NCBI RefSeq assembly: GCF_002933295.1
Contig: NZ_PSSW01000006.1
Location: 1 to 64,000, forward strand
Origin: Marinobacter flavimaris
GTDB taxonomy: Bacteria; Pseudomonadota; Gammaproteobacteria; Pseudomonadales; Oleiphilaceae
Length of the DNA: 64,000 bases
Reading direction: 5' to 3'
Shown here: positions 32,728 to 42,056 of the stretch, in pieces
Numbering within the stretch: position 1 is the stretch's first letter
How the letters are laid out: every line of letters begins with the position of its first letter
Translations under genes and position numbers: made by a program
Notes under the pieces: model-generated
What the model saw: only the letters and a program-made list of their open reading frames with translations
Told to the model about the DNA's origin: nothing
Database searches by the model: none

Positions 32728-34263
32728 GTGAGCAACACTTATAGTGATCTGAGTACAGCACGACTGGTTGAGGTGGCACTGGCGCGTGAAGAAGGCCAGC
32801 TGGCATCCAACGGTTCCCTGGTCGTAAAAACCGGTGAGCGCACGGGCCGGTCTCCCAAGGACCGTTATATTGTCGAGGAGCCCAGCACCTCGGACGATAT
32901 CCACTGGGGTCCGATCAACCGTCCTTTCGACGCTGAAAAATTCGACGCCCTCTGGGATCGTGTTGAAGCCTACATCGCCGAGAAAGACCAGTTCGTGTCT
33001 CACGTTCATGTTGGTTCCGACCCGGAGCACTACCTGCCGGTCAAAATGACGACCGAGACCGCCTGGCAGAATCTGTTCGGCCGAAACCTGTTTATCCGTC
33101 CGGACAGCTATAACCCGGCCGACAAGCAGGAATGGCAGATCCTGAACGCCGCCAACTTCGAGTGCGATCCCGAGCGCGATGGCACCAACAGCAACGGCTG
33201 CGTGATGATCAACTTTGCCAAGCGCAAGGTTCTGCTGGCTGGCATGCACTACGCCGGCGAGATGAAAAAAGCCATGTTCTCCGTGCAGAACTTCCTGCTG
33301 CCGGAAAAAGACGTGCTGCCCATGCACTGCTCGGCCAACGTCGGTGAAGACGGCGAAACCTGCCTGTTCTTCGGCCTGTCCGGCACTGGCAAGACTACCC
33401 TCTCCGCCGATCCGCACCGCTTCCTCATCGGTGACGACGAGCACGGTTGGGGCCCGGGCACCGTATTCAACATCGAAGGTGGCTGCTACGCGAAGTGCAT
33501 CGACCTGACCCGGAAAAATGAACCGATCATCTGGGACGCCATCCGTTTCGGTGCCATTGTCGAGAACGTGACCATCGACCCTGAGACCCGTGAGCCGGAT
33601 TACACCGACGTATCCCTCACCGAAAACTCCCGCTGCGCCTACCCGCTTGAGCACGTTGAAAAGCGCGTGATCGAGAACCGCGCCGGTGAGCCATCTCACA
33701 TCGTGTTCCTGACCTGCGACATGACCGGCGTCCTGCCGCCCGTGTCCATCCTGAGCCGCGAAGGCGCCGCTTACCACTTCCTGAGTGGCTATACCGCTCT
33801 GGTTGGCTCCACCGAGATGGGCTCCTCCTCAAAGCTGAAGTCCACCTTCTCAACCTGCTTCGGTGCGCCCTTCTTCCCCCGTCCGGCCGGCGTTTACGCC
33901 GAGCTTCTGATGAAGCGGATGGACGAGTTTGGCAGCAAGGTCTTCCTGGTCAACACCGGCTGGACCGGCGGTCCTTACGGTGAAGGCCAGCGATTCAGCA
34001 TTCCGACCACCCGCGCCATCATCGCCTCAATCCAGAATGGCGACCTGGACGACGTGGAAACCGAACACCTGCCAACCCTGAACCTGGACGTGCCCAAGCA
34101 TGTTCCGGGCGTGGACACCGAGCTGCTGAACCCGCGCAACACATGGGTAAGCCCGGACTACTACGATGGCAAGGCCCAGGAACTGATCGCCCAGTTCGTC
34201 GAGAACTTCAAGAAGTTCGACGTGGCAGATTCGATCGTCGAGGCCGGTCCGAAGCTGAGCTGA
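32728..34263 (+). CDS. pckA: phosphoenolpyruvate carboxykinase (ATP)
   Basis: 511 residues with GTG start. Signatures: [35 protein letters not shown], kinase-1a P-loop [13 protein letters not shown], kinase-2 [32 protein letters not shown] and adenine-binding TGVLPPVS. It converts oxaloacetate and ATP to PEP and CO2, the first step of gluconeogenesis, important in bacteria living on organic acids, lipids or hydrocarbons. A single gene with its own terminator. Confidence 0.97.
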   Translation: MSNTYSDLSTARLVEVALAREEGQLASNGSLVVKTGERTGRSPKDRYIVEEPSTSDDIHWGPINRPFDAEKFDALWDRVEAYIAEKDQFVSHVHVGSDPEHYLPVKMTTETAWQNLFGRNLFIRPDSYNPADKQEWQILNAANFECDPERDGTNSNGCVMINFAKRKVLLAGMHYAGEMKKAMFSVQNFLLPEKDVLPMHCSANVGEDGETCLFFGLSGTGKTTLSADPHRFLIGDDEHGWGPGTVFNIEGGCYAKCIDLTRKNEPIIWDAIRFGAIVENVTIDPETREPDYTDVSLTENSRCAYPLEHVEKRVIENRAGEPSHIVFLTCDMTGVLPPVSILSREGAAYHFLSGYTALVGSTEMGSSSKLKSTFSTCFGAPFFPRPAGVYAELLMKRMDEFGSKVFLVNTGWTGGPYGEGQRFSIPTTRAIIASIQNGDLDDVETEHLPTLNLDVPKHVPGVDTELLNPRNTWVSPDYYDGKAQELIAQFVENFKKFDVADSIVEAGPKLS

Positions 34264-34283
34264 GTCGATTACGGCAAGTAAGG

Positions 34284-34315
34284 AAAGCGCCCTGCGAAAG
34301 CACGGCGCTTTTTTT
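34284..34315 (+). terminator. terminator of pckA
   Basis: AAAGCGCC (34284-34291) pairs with GGCGCTTT (34304-34311), with an inner TGC-GAAA-GCA; a run of seven T follows. Confidence 0.92.
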
Positions 34316-34350
34316 GTATGATAGCCCAACACACTCCAGGAAATGGCTTC

Positions 34351-34629
34351 ATGAAACAGCATCTACGCCAGCTCTTTTCGTTTATTCTCAAACCACTGGA
34401 ATCCGGAAAAGTTGGGCCCAGCTACAAAGATTCGCACCGCACCGTGCTGAATGTGGTGGGCGTCCTGTTCCTCGTTCTGGCGACGGTGTCGACGGCTATG
34501 CTCGTTTACACCGGTAAGGCAGGCGCCTTGATTCCCGTGCTTGTTTTCTTCGGTATTGGTGGCGTGTCCCTGGTGGTCGGGACGTTGGGCTCGGATGCCG
34601 CGGTGTCGAAGATGTGGGGCAATCGGTGA
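34351..34629 (+). CDS. small inner membrane protein of unknown function
   Basis: 92 residues from ATG 34351 (AGGAA upstream); the longer frame from 34318 starts inside the pckA terminator. A basic N-terminal part (1-35) is followed by two TM helices (about 36-58 and 60-82: VLNVVGVLFLVLATVSTAML, GALIPVLVFFGIGGVSLVVG). No motif is recognised. It is 45 nt upstream of a larger membrane protein gene on the same strand. Confidence 0.65.
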   Translation: MKQHLRQLFSFILKPLESGKVGPSYKDSHRTVLNVVGVLFLVLATVSTAMLVYTGKAGALIPVLVFFGIGGVSLVVGTLGSDAAVSKMWGNR

Positions 34630-34674
34630 GCTGAACCGGTTCCAACAAGGAGGGTTATTCGTGGGGAAGCATTC

Positions 34675-35709
34675 ATGGAACTGAAGCGCAGTCTTCTCGA
34701 TCAAGCCGCAGGCAAAGAGATCATAACGGACGAACAGGCTGACCAACTCTGGACGTTCCTCTCAGAACAGCAGCAACAAACACCCTCTTTCCGTTTCACC
34801 CACATCCTTTATTACTTCGGCGGGCTGATTGCAATCGGGGCCATGAGCCTGTTCATGACCCTCTCGTGGGAAAGCCTTGGTGGATGGGGTCTGCTACTGA
34901 TTGCCCTGATCTACGCCGGCGCAGGCCTTTGGCTCACCGAGTTTTTCCTGAAGCGGCTGGACCTGAAAATTCCTGCCGGGATCACTGCCACTTTTGTCGT
35001 TGTCCTTACTCCACTCGCGGTTTTCGGGTTTCAGGCCGGCATGGGCTGGTGGTCGGGCGGCCATGAATACCGGGACTACCACCGCTACATCGACTGGAGC
35101 TGGTTATTCATGGAACTGGCTACACTGGCCTCAGGCGCAGTCATGCTGTGGCGCTACAGATTGCCCTTTCTGGTCATGCCGGTGGCCGTGACGCTCTGGT
35201 ACATGAGTATGGATCTGGCTCCCTTCCTGTTCGGTGAGGAGTACGTTGCCTGGGAACTCAGGAAATGGGTCTCCCTGTGGTTCGGACTCCTGATCGCCCT
35301 GTTGGCTTTCTGGGTGGATATCCGAAATCAGAGCAGCCGCGACTTTGCGTTCTGGTTATACATATTCGGTGTCACGGCTTTCTGGAGCGGACTTTCCCTG
35401 ATGGAGTCTGAGAGCGAATGGAGCAAGCTGTTCTACTGCATGGTGAATATTGGCATGATTTTCACCGGGGCCATTCTGGGCCGGCGGGTATTCGTGGTCT
35501 TCGGCGGTCTGGGAGTCGCCGGGTACCTTGGCTATCTTGCCTACGAGGTTTTCGAGAACAGCCTTCTGTTTCCAATTGCGCTTACGTTGATTGGTCTGGC
35601 GATCGTGTGGTTGGGCATTCTGTGGCAACGGCACGAACAGCCCGTTTCAAACCGGTTGCGACGCCTTCTTCCCGCACCGCTCAGGGAACTGATCGAGCGT
35701 CGCCATTAG
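34675..35709 (+). CDS. polytopic membrane protein, DUF2157-like
   Basis: 344 residues. A short cytoplasmic N-terminus (about 1-40, with LLDQAAGKEIITDEQADQLWTFL) is followed by about nine to ten hydrophobic helices (first around FTHILYYFGGLIAIGAMSLFMT, last around ALTLIGLAIVWLGILW) and a basic C-terminus. The N-terminal helix plus poly-TM layout resembles DUF2157 proteins. No catalytic or transport motif is visible. It ends 22 bp before the convergent TRAP permease stop. Confidence 0.65.
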   Translation: MELKRSLLDQAAGKEIITDEQADQLWTFLSEQQQQTPSFRFTHILYYFGGLIAIGAMSLFMTLSWESLGGWGLLLIALIYAGAGLWLTEFFLKRLDLKIPAGITATFVVVLTPLAVFGFQAGMGWWSGGHEYRDYHRYIDWSWLFMELATLASGAVMLWRYRLPFLVMPVAVTLWYMSMDLAPFLFGEEYVAWELRKWVSLWFGLLIALLAFWVDIRNQSSRDFAFWLYIFGVTAFWSGLSLMESESEWSKLFYCMVNIGMIFTGAILGRRVFVVFGGLGVAGYLGYLAYEVFENSLLFPIALTLIGLAIVWLGILWQRHEQPVSNRLRRLLPAPLRELIERRH

Positions 35710-35731
35710 ACAGAGAGCCAACACCCGAACC

Positions 35732-37795
35732 TCACGCGTAGAAAATAAGGGGTATGAAGGCCACCAGAACCAGCGAAATCCCCATGGCAATCAGCGGCAT
35801 AATGATACGCTCATGGCGCTGATAAAAAGTCCCCGTTTCCTGTTGCGCCGCCAGCACTTCCGCCTCTCCAACCACCTGCCGGGTCAGCAGATGGTTCAGG
35901 GCTACCGGCGGGCTCAGGTAGCCGAGTTCAAATGCCACCAGGGTCACCATCCAGAAATGGATCGGATGAATTCCGCTGGAATAGGCAATCGTGGCAACCG
36001 TGGCGGTCACCAGGATCACGGCACCGAATGCGTCCATGATCATGCCCAGGATCACCAGGATTACCACCATCAGCAGCATGGCCGACCAGGCACTGTCGAA
36101 CGACTGCGGGAAAGCCTCCATCAGGTGGGCCCGCTCGATCACACCACCGATGCTGACCGACAGCCCCAGCAACAGCAGCAGCGCGCCAATTTCCGCCGTC
36201 GTATCGTTTGTGGCGCCGCGGAGACTTCGCTCCAGGCCCTGATGATTGATCTCTCCCGAGGCTTTTCCTGACCGGTTTTTCAGGCTGACATGCTCGTACA
36301 CAAGGATTGCCAGCATGATCACCGGCAGCAGCCTTGGCGCCGAGAATTCATCCATGCTCACGTCCAGCGCCAGCCGGTAAAACAGCACCATGGCAGCGAT
36401 GACCAGAACGTAGGGAATCAGGGGTTTGAGCGCCTGCGTCATGGCCGGGAAGGCTTCAGCAGAGGGCGCCAGGTTGAATTCACTCTGTCGGTTCACACTG
36501 AGGGCCACGATCGCGAACATGGTGGCGGTCAGCACGAACACCCAGATGCCCCAGCCAAACAGCTCATCAGTGGTGACTTCCCGGTTCAGGTAAGCAATGA
36601 CAACCACCAGCAGGCAGGGGCGCAAAACCACGCCCAGGGAACCGGACATAGCGGTCGCCGCCAGGGCCAGATGCCGCCGGGCACCGGCGGCACGCAGCTC
36701 ACTGTATATCACTGCGCCGGCCGCGATCACGAAAATGCCGGAAGCGCCGGTGTAGGCCGTTGGCACGGCCGCCACCAGAACCGCTACAACCGCCAGCATT
36801 TCCGGCGGCATGCGCCAGGGCCGGAAGACATTGAACACCAGGGTGGCCAGGCGGGTCTGCTTGAGCATCATGCCCACCCACACATACAGACCGACATTCA
36901 GGAACATGTCGGACAGCTCCATCATCTTTCCGAGATAGATACCAATCCCCGACGCGTGTCCGATCAGCGCAAAATAGGTGCCGGAGATCAGACACATCAC
37001 GGTATAGAGCGGAACGGCCAGGAAGGCCTTGTTCAGGCTGCCGCCCTCCTCAAGATCATCAGGCACCCGGAACAGCCGGTAGAGGCTGGCCAACGTGAGG
37101 CAGGCGAAACCGATAATCCAGAAATTGTGCAGCAACAACTCTTCGGACGAGACCGCCGTGTCTGAACCAAGGCTGGACTGGCGAAAGATTGCGCTCGACC
37201 CCAGCAGCATGGCATTGGCGATGGTTTGAAGAGTATGGGAGACCGTGTAATCCAGCCGGGTTTCCATGGCACGCATGGCGATATGATGACGAGTGAGGGT
37301 CGCCGTGACCGCGCACAGCATGACAAGGATCACGAGGATGAAACGCTGTGACTCCAGGCCAAAGGCGATCAGGTCAGCAATAAAAAGTTCGATGGCCCGA
37401 TAGGCTTTCACCCCTGGTGTCAGCTGTTCACTGAGATTTTCGAAATTCTGGTGGGCCTCGCGGCAGTCAGCAACCGCTCGTTCGATGGCAAGCCGGACGT
37501 CAGCCGGGTCTTTTTCCTCGGCCCCCAGCAACGCGGCCATCGGGTCATCCGTCTCGGCATCCGCCGCCATTTCTTCAGCAACCGCCGCGTCGATATCCCG
37601 AGTCGGGTCGCAGGTGGGCTGAACCGGATCCATCCGCAACTTGTAATAGCCACTCCAGAGCTGTTCACCGCCCCGAAGCATCTGGTTGTGGATGTCGCTG
37701 CTCGTGGAGAAAATGACCACTGCAAGCAATAACAGACAGGCGGGCAGCGATGAAAACCACTCCAGCCCGCTACGATGAAAACCGCCCTTCGACAT
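35732..37795 (-). CDS. TRAP-type transporter large permease with N-terminal extension
   Basis: 687 residues, well above the roughly 430 of a DctM subunit. The first ~300 residues contain an N-terminal TM helix (about 12-30), a long acidic extracytoplasmic loop (about 34-135, with two Cys and many Asp/Glu), and a group of helices (about 143-165, 222-240, 258-280) that could be a fused DctQ-like small subunit. The remaining part has DctM-type features: VPTAYTGASGIFVIAAGAVIY, an internal MGMIMDAFGAVILVTA-like segment (VILGMIMDAFGAVILVTATV) and FELGYLSPPVALN, matching the family PPVG...F region. Probably Na+ or H+ coupled uptake of an unknown organic acid. It lies 26 nt downstream of the TatT-like gene. 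Confidence 0.75.
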   Translation of the reverse strand: MSKGGFHRSGLEWFSSLPACLLLLAVVIFSTSSDIHNQMLRGGEQLWSGYYKLRMDPVQPTCDPTRDIDAAVAEEMAADAETDDPMAALLGAEEKDPADVRLAIERAVADCREAHQNFENLSEQLTPGVKAYRAIELFIADLIAFGLESQRFILVILVMLCAVTATLTRHHIAMRAMETRLDYTVSHTLQTIANAMLLGSSAIFRQSSLGSDTAVSSEELLLHNFWIIGFACLTLASLYRLFRVPDDLEEGGSLNKAFLAVPLYTVMCLISGTYFALIGHASGIGIYLGKMMELSDMFLNVGLYVWVGMMLKQTRLATLVFNVFRPWRMPPEMLAVVAVLVAAVPTAYTGASGIFVIAAGAVIYSELRAAGARRHLALAATAMSGSLGVVLRPCLLVVVIAYLNREVTTDELFGWGIWVFVLTATMFAIVALSVNRQSEFNLAPSAEAFPAMTQALKPLIPYVLVIAAMVLFYRLALDVSMDEFSAPRLLPVIMLAILVYEHVSLKNRSGKASGEINHQGLERSLRGATNDTTAEIGALLLLLGLSVSIGGVIERAHLMEAFPQSFDSAWSAMLLMVVILVILGMIMDAFGAVILVTATVATIAYSSGIHPIHFWMVTLVAFELGYLSPPVALNHLLTRQVVGEAEVLAAQQETGTFYQRHERIIMPLIAMGISLVLVAFIPLIFYA

Positions 37796-37821
37796 AACTG
37801 ATTACTCTGGATAGGGAGTGG

Positions 37822-38886
37822 TTACAGCAGATCGTCCAGATCCATGGTTTCAACGGCTTCCGCCTGGTCATCCCAGAAGCTGCCCAGCTGCCCCATGGGT
37901 GTACGGTGCCCGGTGTTCTCAACCCAGAGACGGTCAGAAACCGCGACGATCATATCGGTGGCCATGGCGTCCACGAACCGCCACTGCTCATTGGCCGGCG
38001 TAGTCTCGATCGATTCGGCATGATCCCGGATCACCGAACGGACCATGGCTTCGTCTCCCTTGTTCAGGGCCGCGATGGCGTGGAACACGTGGGGCAAACG
38101 CACACCCGCAACCTCGCCCTGATCGTCGGCGATGGCCAGCCGTTCAAACGCGTTCTCACCCTCGGGCTGGGCACCCGGAATCATCGCCCACACCGTTGCC
38201 CGCAATGCCATGGGCGCACCCCACCATTTTTCATTATCGAGGCAGCTTGTGGCCCGGGCGGCAATGGAGCCAACGTTCGCCGGTACGCCAATGGACGAGG
38301 TGGACTGAATCTGGGCATTAAGCGCCTGGAGGCCGGAAAGAAGACCCGCCATGTAGATGAACTCGTCCATGTCGTCATCAAAATCCGGGCATTCGCCATC
38401 GGCAGGATTGCCGTAATGGGCATTGTGGTGCTGCCAGGCCTTGTAATAGCGCCGGGCAGCAACGCTATGTGCGCGCTTCTGCTGGATCATGGCATCCTCG
38501 GCCTCATTGCCGTTCATGGCATTCAGGGCGGCAAGTGCGGCCAGCTCGTGCTCCCTGGCCTCTTCTTCGGCGCAGCCGCCGGCACTGAGGTAGAGCATCA
38601 CCGCCAACTGGGCCGGCTCATTGGTAACGCGGCCGAAGGACATCAGCAGTGGCGCAGTCGCCTCGCTCATGGCGCACCCCATGGCCAGATCGTTGCTTTC
38701 CATCAGAAAAGGCACCGTGTGATCCCTGGAGAAGCCCTGCATCACATCCCCGGTGGTCTTGTACATCACGTGATTCACCGCGCTGCAGCCGCCAAGGACC
38801 AAACTGGCCGTGAAAGCCGCCACAAGGTTACGCACTCGACGCGCGGAAAACGGCGACTTGCGGGAGGGATTCCGGAAATGGGTCAT
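37822..38886 (-). CDS. TatT-like (TRAP-associated) lipoprotein
   Basis: 354 residues from ATG 38886; an upstream in-frame start at 38940 is possible. Lipobox LGGC at 31-34 after a basic N-terminus. The mature protein is helical with repeated Ala-rich units and resembles the TatT family, the trimeric periplasmic TPR-like lipoproteins that work with some TRAP transporters. Sequences such as VMYKTTGDVMQGF, HELAALAALNAMNGNEAEDAM and YYKAWQHHNAHYG are seen; my family assignment is by overall resemblance and by the next gene, a TRAP permease. Cysteines near 65, 98 and 205 could form disulfides. Confidence 0.65.
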   Translation of the reverse strand: MTHFRNPSRKSPFSARRVRNLVAAFTASLVLGGCSAVNHVMYKTTGDVMQGFSRDHTVPFLMESNDLAMGCAMSEATAPLLMSFGRVTNEPAQLAVMLYLSAGGCAEEEAREHELAALAALNAMNGNEAEDAMIQQKRAHSVAARRYYKAWQHHNAHYGNPADGECPDFDDDMDEFIYMAGLLSGLQALNAQIQSTSSIGVPANVGSIAARATSCLDNEKWWGAPMALRATVWAMIPGAQPEGENAFERLAIADDQGEVAGVRLPHVFHAIAALNKGDEAMVRSVIRDHAESIETTPANEQWRFVDAMATDMIVAVSDRLWVENTGHRTPMGQLGSFWDDQAEAVETMDLDDLL

Positions 38887-39180
38887 ACCTTCTTCACCTT
38901 TTGCGTTTTTTGTTCTGATGCAGCCCTGCTGCAATCGCACGGCCCGGACTCTGGCGGAGAAACCGGTTTGTTACAGTCTGTAACCAGGCACGCATTGTGG
39001 CGCAGGAGGCCCCGTTTTTATGCGACCGATGCCGCAAATGACGCCAATTTACACACACCTATGCCACCCCTTGGTTTGCACAATGGGCCGCGAGCCGCTA
39101 TAGATTGGAGCAACCGAGAGTCGTTGTGATTCCGGCCAGTACAGACCGAACCCGCAGAAATACAATAAAAGGAGTATCCG

Positions 39181-39453
39181 ATGCGCAAACCTGAACTCGC
39201 CGCGGCCATTGCCGACCGCACCGGGCTGACCCGGGAAAAGGCCAGCGAAGTGATTACCGCATTTACCGACCAGGTATCGGCCGCCGCCTCCCGTGGCGAG
39301 GATGTCACCCTGATCGGCTTTGGCACTTTCAACATCCGCAGCCGCGAAGCGCGTGATGGACGAAACCCGCAAACCGGCGAGACCATTCGCATCCCTGCCA
39401 GCAAAACCGTAGGCTTCAAGGCCGGCAAGGCGCTCAAAGACGAAATCCGCTAG
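39181..39453 (+). CDS. HU-family DNA-binding protein
   Basis: 90 residues, AAAAGGAG 6 nt before ATG. Full HU fold: MRKPELAAAIADRTGLTREKASEVI, then VTLIGFGTFNIRSREARDGRNPQTGE with the DNA-intercalating Arg-Asn-Pro tip, then IRIPASKTVGFKAGKALKDEI. HU bends and compacts DNA as a dimer. It stands in opposite orientation between the TatT-like and the solute-binding protein genes. Whether it is the main HU subunit or an extra paralogue cannot be told from this window. Confidence 0.93.
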   Translation: MRKPELAAAIADRTGLTREKASEVITAFTDQVSAAASRGEDVTLIGFGTFNIRSREARDGRNPQTGETIRIPASKTVGFKAGKALKDEIR

Positions 39454-39460
39454 TCAGGCA

Positions 39461-39482
39461 CAGGCCCGCAGCTGCGGGCCTG
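39461..39482. terminator. palindromic terminator between convergent HU and solute-binding protein genes
   Basis: CAGGCCCGCAG followed by CTGCGGGCCTG: a perfect 22-nt palindrome, 8 nt after the HU stop and 13 nt from the convergent gene end. The T tract on the plus strand is weak (CTTTA). Confidence 0.7.
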
Positions 39483-39495
39483 CTTTACCCCTGGT

Positions 39496-40539
39496 TCAGG
39501 TTCCGGCGACGGAAGCACACTCAGAGCGAGTGGCATCTACCCGGCACCGAATCGCTTTCATCAACTTGATAGCCCGCTCATCGTATACACCGTCCTCCAG
39601 CAACGAGAGACGCACCTTGCGCAGCATCTTGTCGTATTCAGCGGTGTCTTCCTGGGGCAGCTGCATCCAGACGTCTTCCGGAATTTCAGCCTCTGCCTGG
39701 GCAATAATCTCGTAGGCCTCGTCTATGCGTTTGATGGCCTGGTCACGCACCATCTGGCCGGCGGAATCCGGGAACCGGTCACGGTGGATGATTACCTGGA
39801 AATTCATATACCCGAGGGCATATTTGACCACCGCACCGTTGGGCTGAACGCCCTTGTAAAGTTCCAGTGGTGTGTAGGCGACGGCCGGAGCATAGGCCAG
39901 GTCCACGCTACCGTTGTTGAACTTGCCGGCAAAGTTGGCGGAATTGGACCCCACCACAGATGCCCCCACATGGCGAACCATCCGCACGGATGCCTGATCG
40001 TAATCGAGGGTTGCAATCCGTTTGCCCTGCAGTTTCTCAACAGAATCGATGTTGCGGTCCCGGGTGTGGAGGTAAATGGCGCCCCCGGGGAATACACCGG
40101 CAACCTCGTAGGGACCATCAATCAGGAACGGCCGGGCTTTGGGCTGGCTGAGGGTGTTGTACAGCAGCCGCATTTCCTCTTCGCCGGGCACTGCGCCCAT
40201 GGCTTCAAGGCTGCCCGTGAACTTGTTGAATTCCCGGGCCCGGGTGCCAGTAAGCAGCACGGCGTCGCACTGGCCCGCCTTGAAGTCCTCGGCGGCCACC
40301 TTCTCATCGGTGTAGGCGCGAAGGTCCAGCTTGATGCCGTTTTTCAGGGCAACCGGCTGGAAGGTTTTGGTGATGGCAAACAGGGGACCATTGGCACCAA
40401 CCGGGTCAAAAACGCAAAAGCTGCGTTCCAGAGGCTCGTTCTGCGCCTGCGCCTGTGCCTGCCCCATCGAGGGGAATACCAGACTGGCACAGAGGGCAGT
40501 TGCCAAAGCTACCCGCTGGGGGAGGTTTGCTGATTTCAC
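39496..40539 (-). CDS. putative TRAP-type solute-binding protein (AdeT-like)
   Basis: 347 residues with a signal peptide (1-28, ending QA-Q). The mature part begins RSFCVFDPVGANGPLFAITK and continues with FKAGQCDAVLLTGTRAREFN, VAGVFPGGAIYLHTRDRNIDSVEKLQGKRIATLDYDQASVRM and LAYAPAVAYTPLELYKG. This is the periplasmic-binding-protein pattern of the AdeT/DUF6091 group, annotated as putative solute-binding proteins related to TRAP receptors. It probably captures the substrate for the permease at 35732-37795. It is upstream of the TatT-like and permease genes on the same strand, with HU in between. Substrate unknown. Confidence 0.7.
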   Translation of the reverse strand: MKSANLPQRVALATALCASLVFPSMGQAQAQAQNEPLERSFCVFDPVGANGPLFAITKTFQPVALKNGIKLDLRAYTDEKVAAEDFKAGQCDAVLLTGTRAREFNKFTGSLEAMGAVPGEEEMRLLYNTLSQPKARPFLIDGPYEVAGVFPGGAIYLHTRDRNIDSVEKLQGKRIATLDYDQASVRMVRHVGASVVGSNSANFAGKFNNGSVDLAYAPAVAYTPLELYKGVQPNGAVVKYALGYMNFQVIIHRDRFPDSAGQMVRDQAIKRIDEAYEIIAQAEAEIPEDVWMQLPQEDTAEYDKMLRKVRLSLLEDGVYDERAIKLMKAIRCRVDATRSECASVAGT

Positions 40540-40751
40540 GGGATGACTCCTGATTATTATTGTCGGGCGCCGGTCTGTGAAAATGAACCGGTCAGGCCAC
40601 GCTTTCCTTGGTCGACCATAGGGCGACGGCTACAAGAATACGTTGGCACAGGTGCCTGCCATCAAGGGTTTTTCAGCAAAAAGGGAGGATTCTGTGATGG
40701 TGTCGACAGAGGTTCCGCAACCCCTGCCGCACTTTGTCGCCTGAGCCGGAT

Positions 40752-42056
40752 TCAGATTGCCGGCTTTGGCCAGGCCTTTCGACCCTCACTGAGAGTGAGC
40801 CGGACGACACCCGGCAGTTCGCGATCGGTCACCGGCGCATGGCGACCGGCTGAAACCAGTGTTTTCGAGTTCGGTGTCCAGAAGGCATCAGGATCAAACA
40901 CACAGACATCAGCGATTTCACCCTCGGCAAGGCGGGCTGTTCTGCCCAGCGCGGAAGCCGGACCGTTGGTCAGCGCGCGAATCAGATCAGGCAGTGCCAG
41001 CTCATTCATCTCCACCAGTTCCAGCCCCAGCGACAGCACACTCTCAATGCTCGACAGTCCCGGCTCGGTGGCTGCCATGGGCGCCTGCTTGGCGGCGGTA
41101 TCGTGAGGTTGATGCTGACTGACAATGGCATCAATCACGCCGTCCCGAACACCGGCTATCAACCCCTTCCGATCACCCTCGCCGCGCAGAGGAGGCCGAA
41201 CATGGAAGCGGCTGTCGAAACCGGCCAGGGCCTCCTCGGTGAACACAAGCTGGTGCATGGCCACATCGGCGGTTACCGCAATGCCGCGGCGGCGGGCTTC
41301 AGCCAGCATTTCAACACTGCGACCACAGGAGAGCTGGCTCAGATGCAACCGTACCCCGGTCTCCTCCGCCAGCAACAGCATTTCCATCACCGCAGCGGTT
41401 TCCGCCACTTCCGGAATACCGAGCAGGCCCAGGCGAGATGTTACCAGGCCATCGTGGGCGTAGCCGTCGGCAGCCAGGGCCTGGTTCTCGGGACTGAACA
41501 TTACCGTCAAACCAAAGGTCTGGGCGTAGGCCATGCAGCGGCGCAAGATGCGGGCGTTGCGCACGCCCCGGGAGCCATTACCCACAGCGACACAACCCGC
41601 CGAGGCCAGGCCCGCCATGTCGCTGAGCAAATCACCCTCCAGACCCCGGGTGATGGCACCAATGGGCAACACCCGGATCGGCGACCGGCTGGCGGCGCCG
41701 TCCCGGATCAGGTGGGTGACGGCACTGGAATCGTTCACCGGCGAGGTTTCCGGCGAAGCGCAGACCGTCGTGAAACCGCCATGAGCCGCTGCGAGAGTTT
41801 CCGAGGCAATATTGCCTTTCTGACCATTGCCCGGCTCACGGAGGTTACAGCAAAGATCGACAAACCCCGGCGTTATGACAGCGTTCTCTGCACTGATTGT
41901 CTCGTCGGCCTGTGCCCGGGCGGCAGCTTCGCCCATCGCGGCAATACGGCCATCCCGGATCAGCAGCGCGGTATTCTGCTGCTCCGGGCCCTGACCATCG
42001 AACAGTCGGCCTCCGGTAATCTTCAGGCTGGTTCCGGATGTGTTGACACTGCTCAT
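40752..42056 (-). CDS. pyrC': non-catalytic dihydroorotase homologue (PyrC')
   Basis: 434 residues; ATG overlaps the pyrB stop (ATGA). The amidohydrolase fold is clear ([43 protein letters not shown], a late ATNGPAS-like region). The metal-binding H-x-H of active dihydroorotases (DxHVHLREP) is replaced by CCN in [11 protein letters not shown], so the enzyme cannot hold the zinc pair. This is known for the Pseudomonas pyrC', whose product is a structural partner of aspartate transcarbamoylase. An active PyrC must be encoded elsewhere. Confidence 0.92.
   Translation of the reverse strand: MSSVNTSGTSLKITGGRLFDGQGPEQQNTALLIRDGRIAAMGEAAARAQADETISAENAVITPGFVDLCCNLREPGNGQKGNIASETLAAAHGGFTTVCASPETSPVNDSSAVTHLIRDGAASRSPIRVLPIGAITRGLEGDLLSDMAGLASAGCVAVGNGSRGVRNARILRRCMAYAQTFGLTVMFSPENQALAADGYAHDGLVTSRLGLLGIPEVAETAAVMEMLLLAEETGVRLHLSQLSCGRSVEMLAEARRRGIAVTADVAMHQLVFTEEALAGFDSRFHVRPPLRGEGDRKGLIAGVRDGVIDAIVSQHQPHDTAAKQAPMAATEPGLSSIESVLSLGLELVEMNELALPDLIRALTNGPASALGRTARLAEGEIADVCVFDPDAFWTPNSKTLVSAGRHAPVTDRELPGVVRLTLSEGRKAWPKPAI

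Noticed and set aside
32701..33777. Long minus-strand open frame opposite pckA
   Set aside because: It is the shadow of a GC-rich, strongly biased gene; the plus strand encodes a complete PckA with all motifs.
37906..39129. 407-codon plus-strand frame over the TatT-like gene
   Set aside because: Its translation is rich in His, Gly and Arg as expected from antisense of a biased gene, and it crosses a real minus-strand lipoprotein gene and the HU upstream region.
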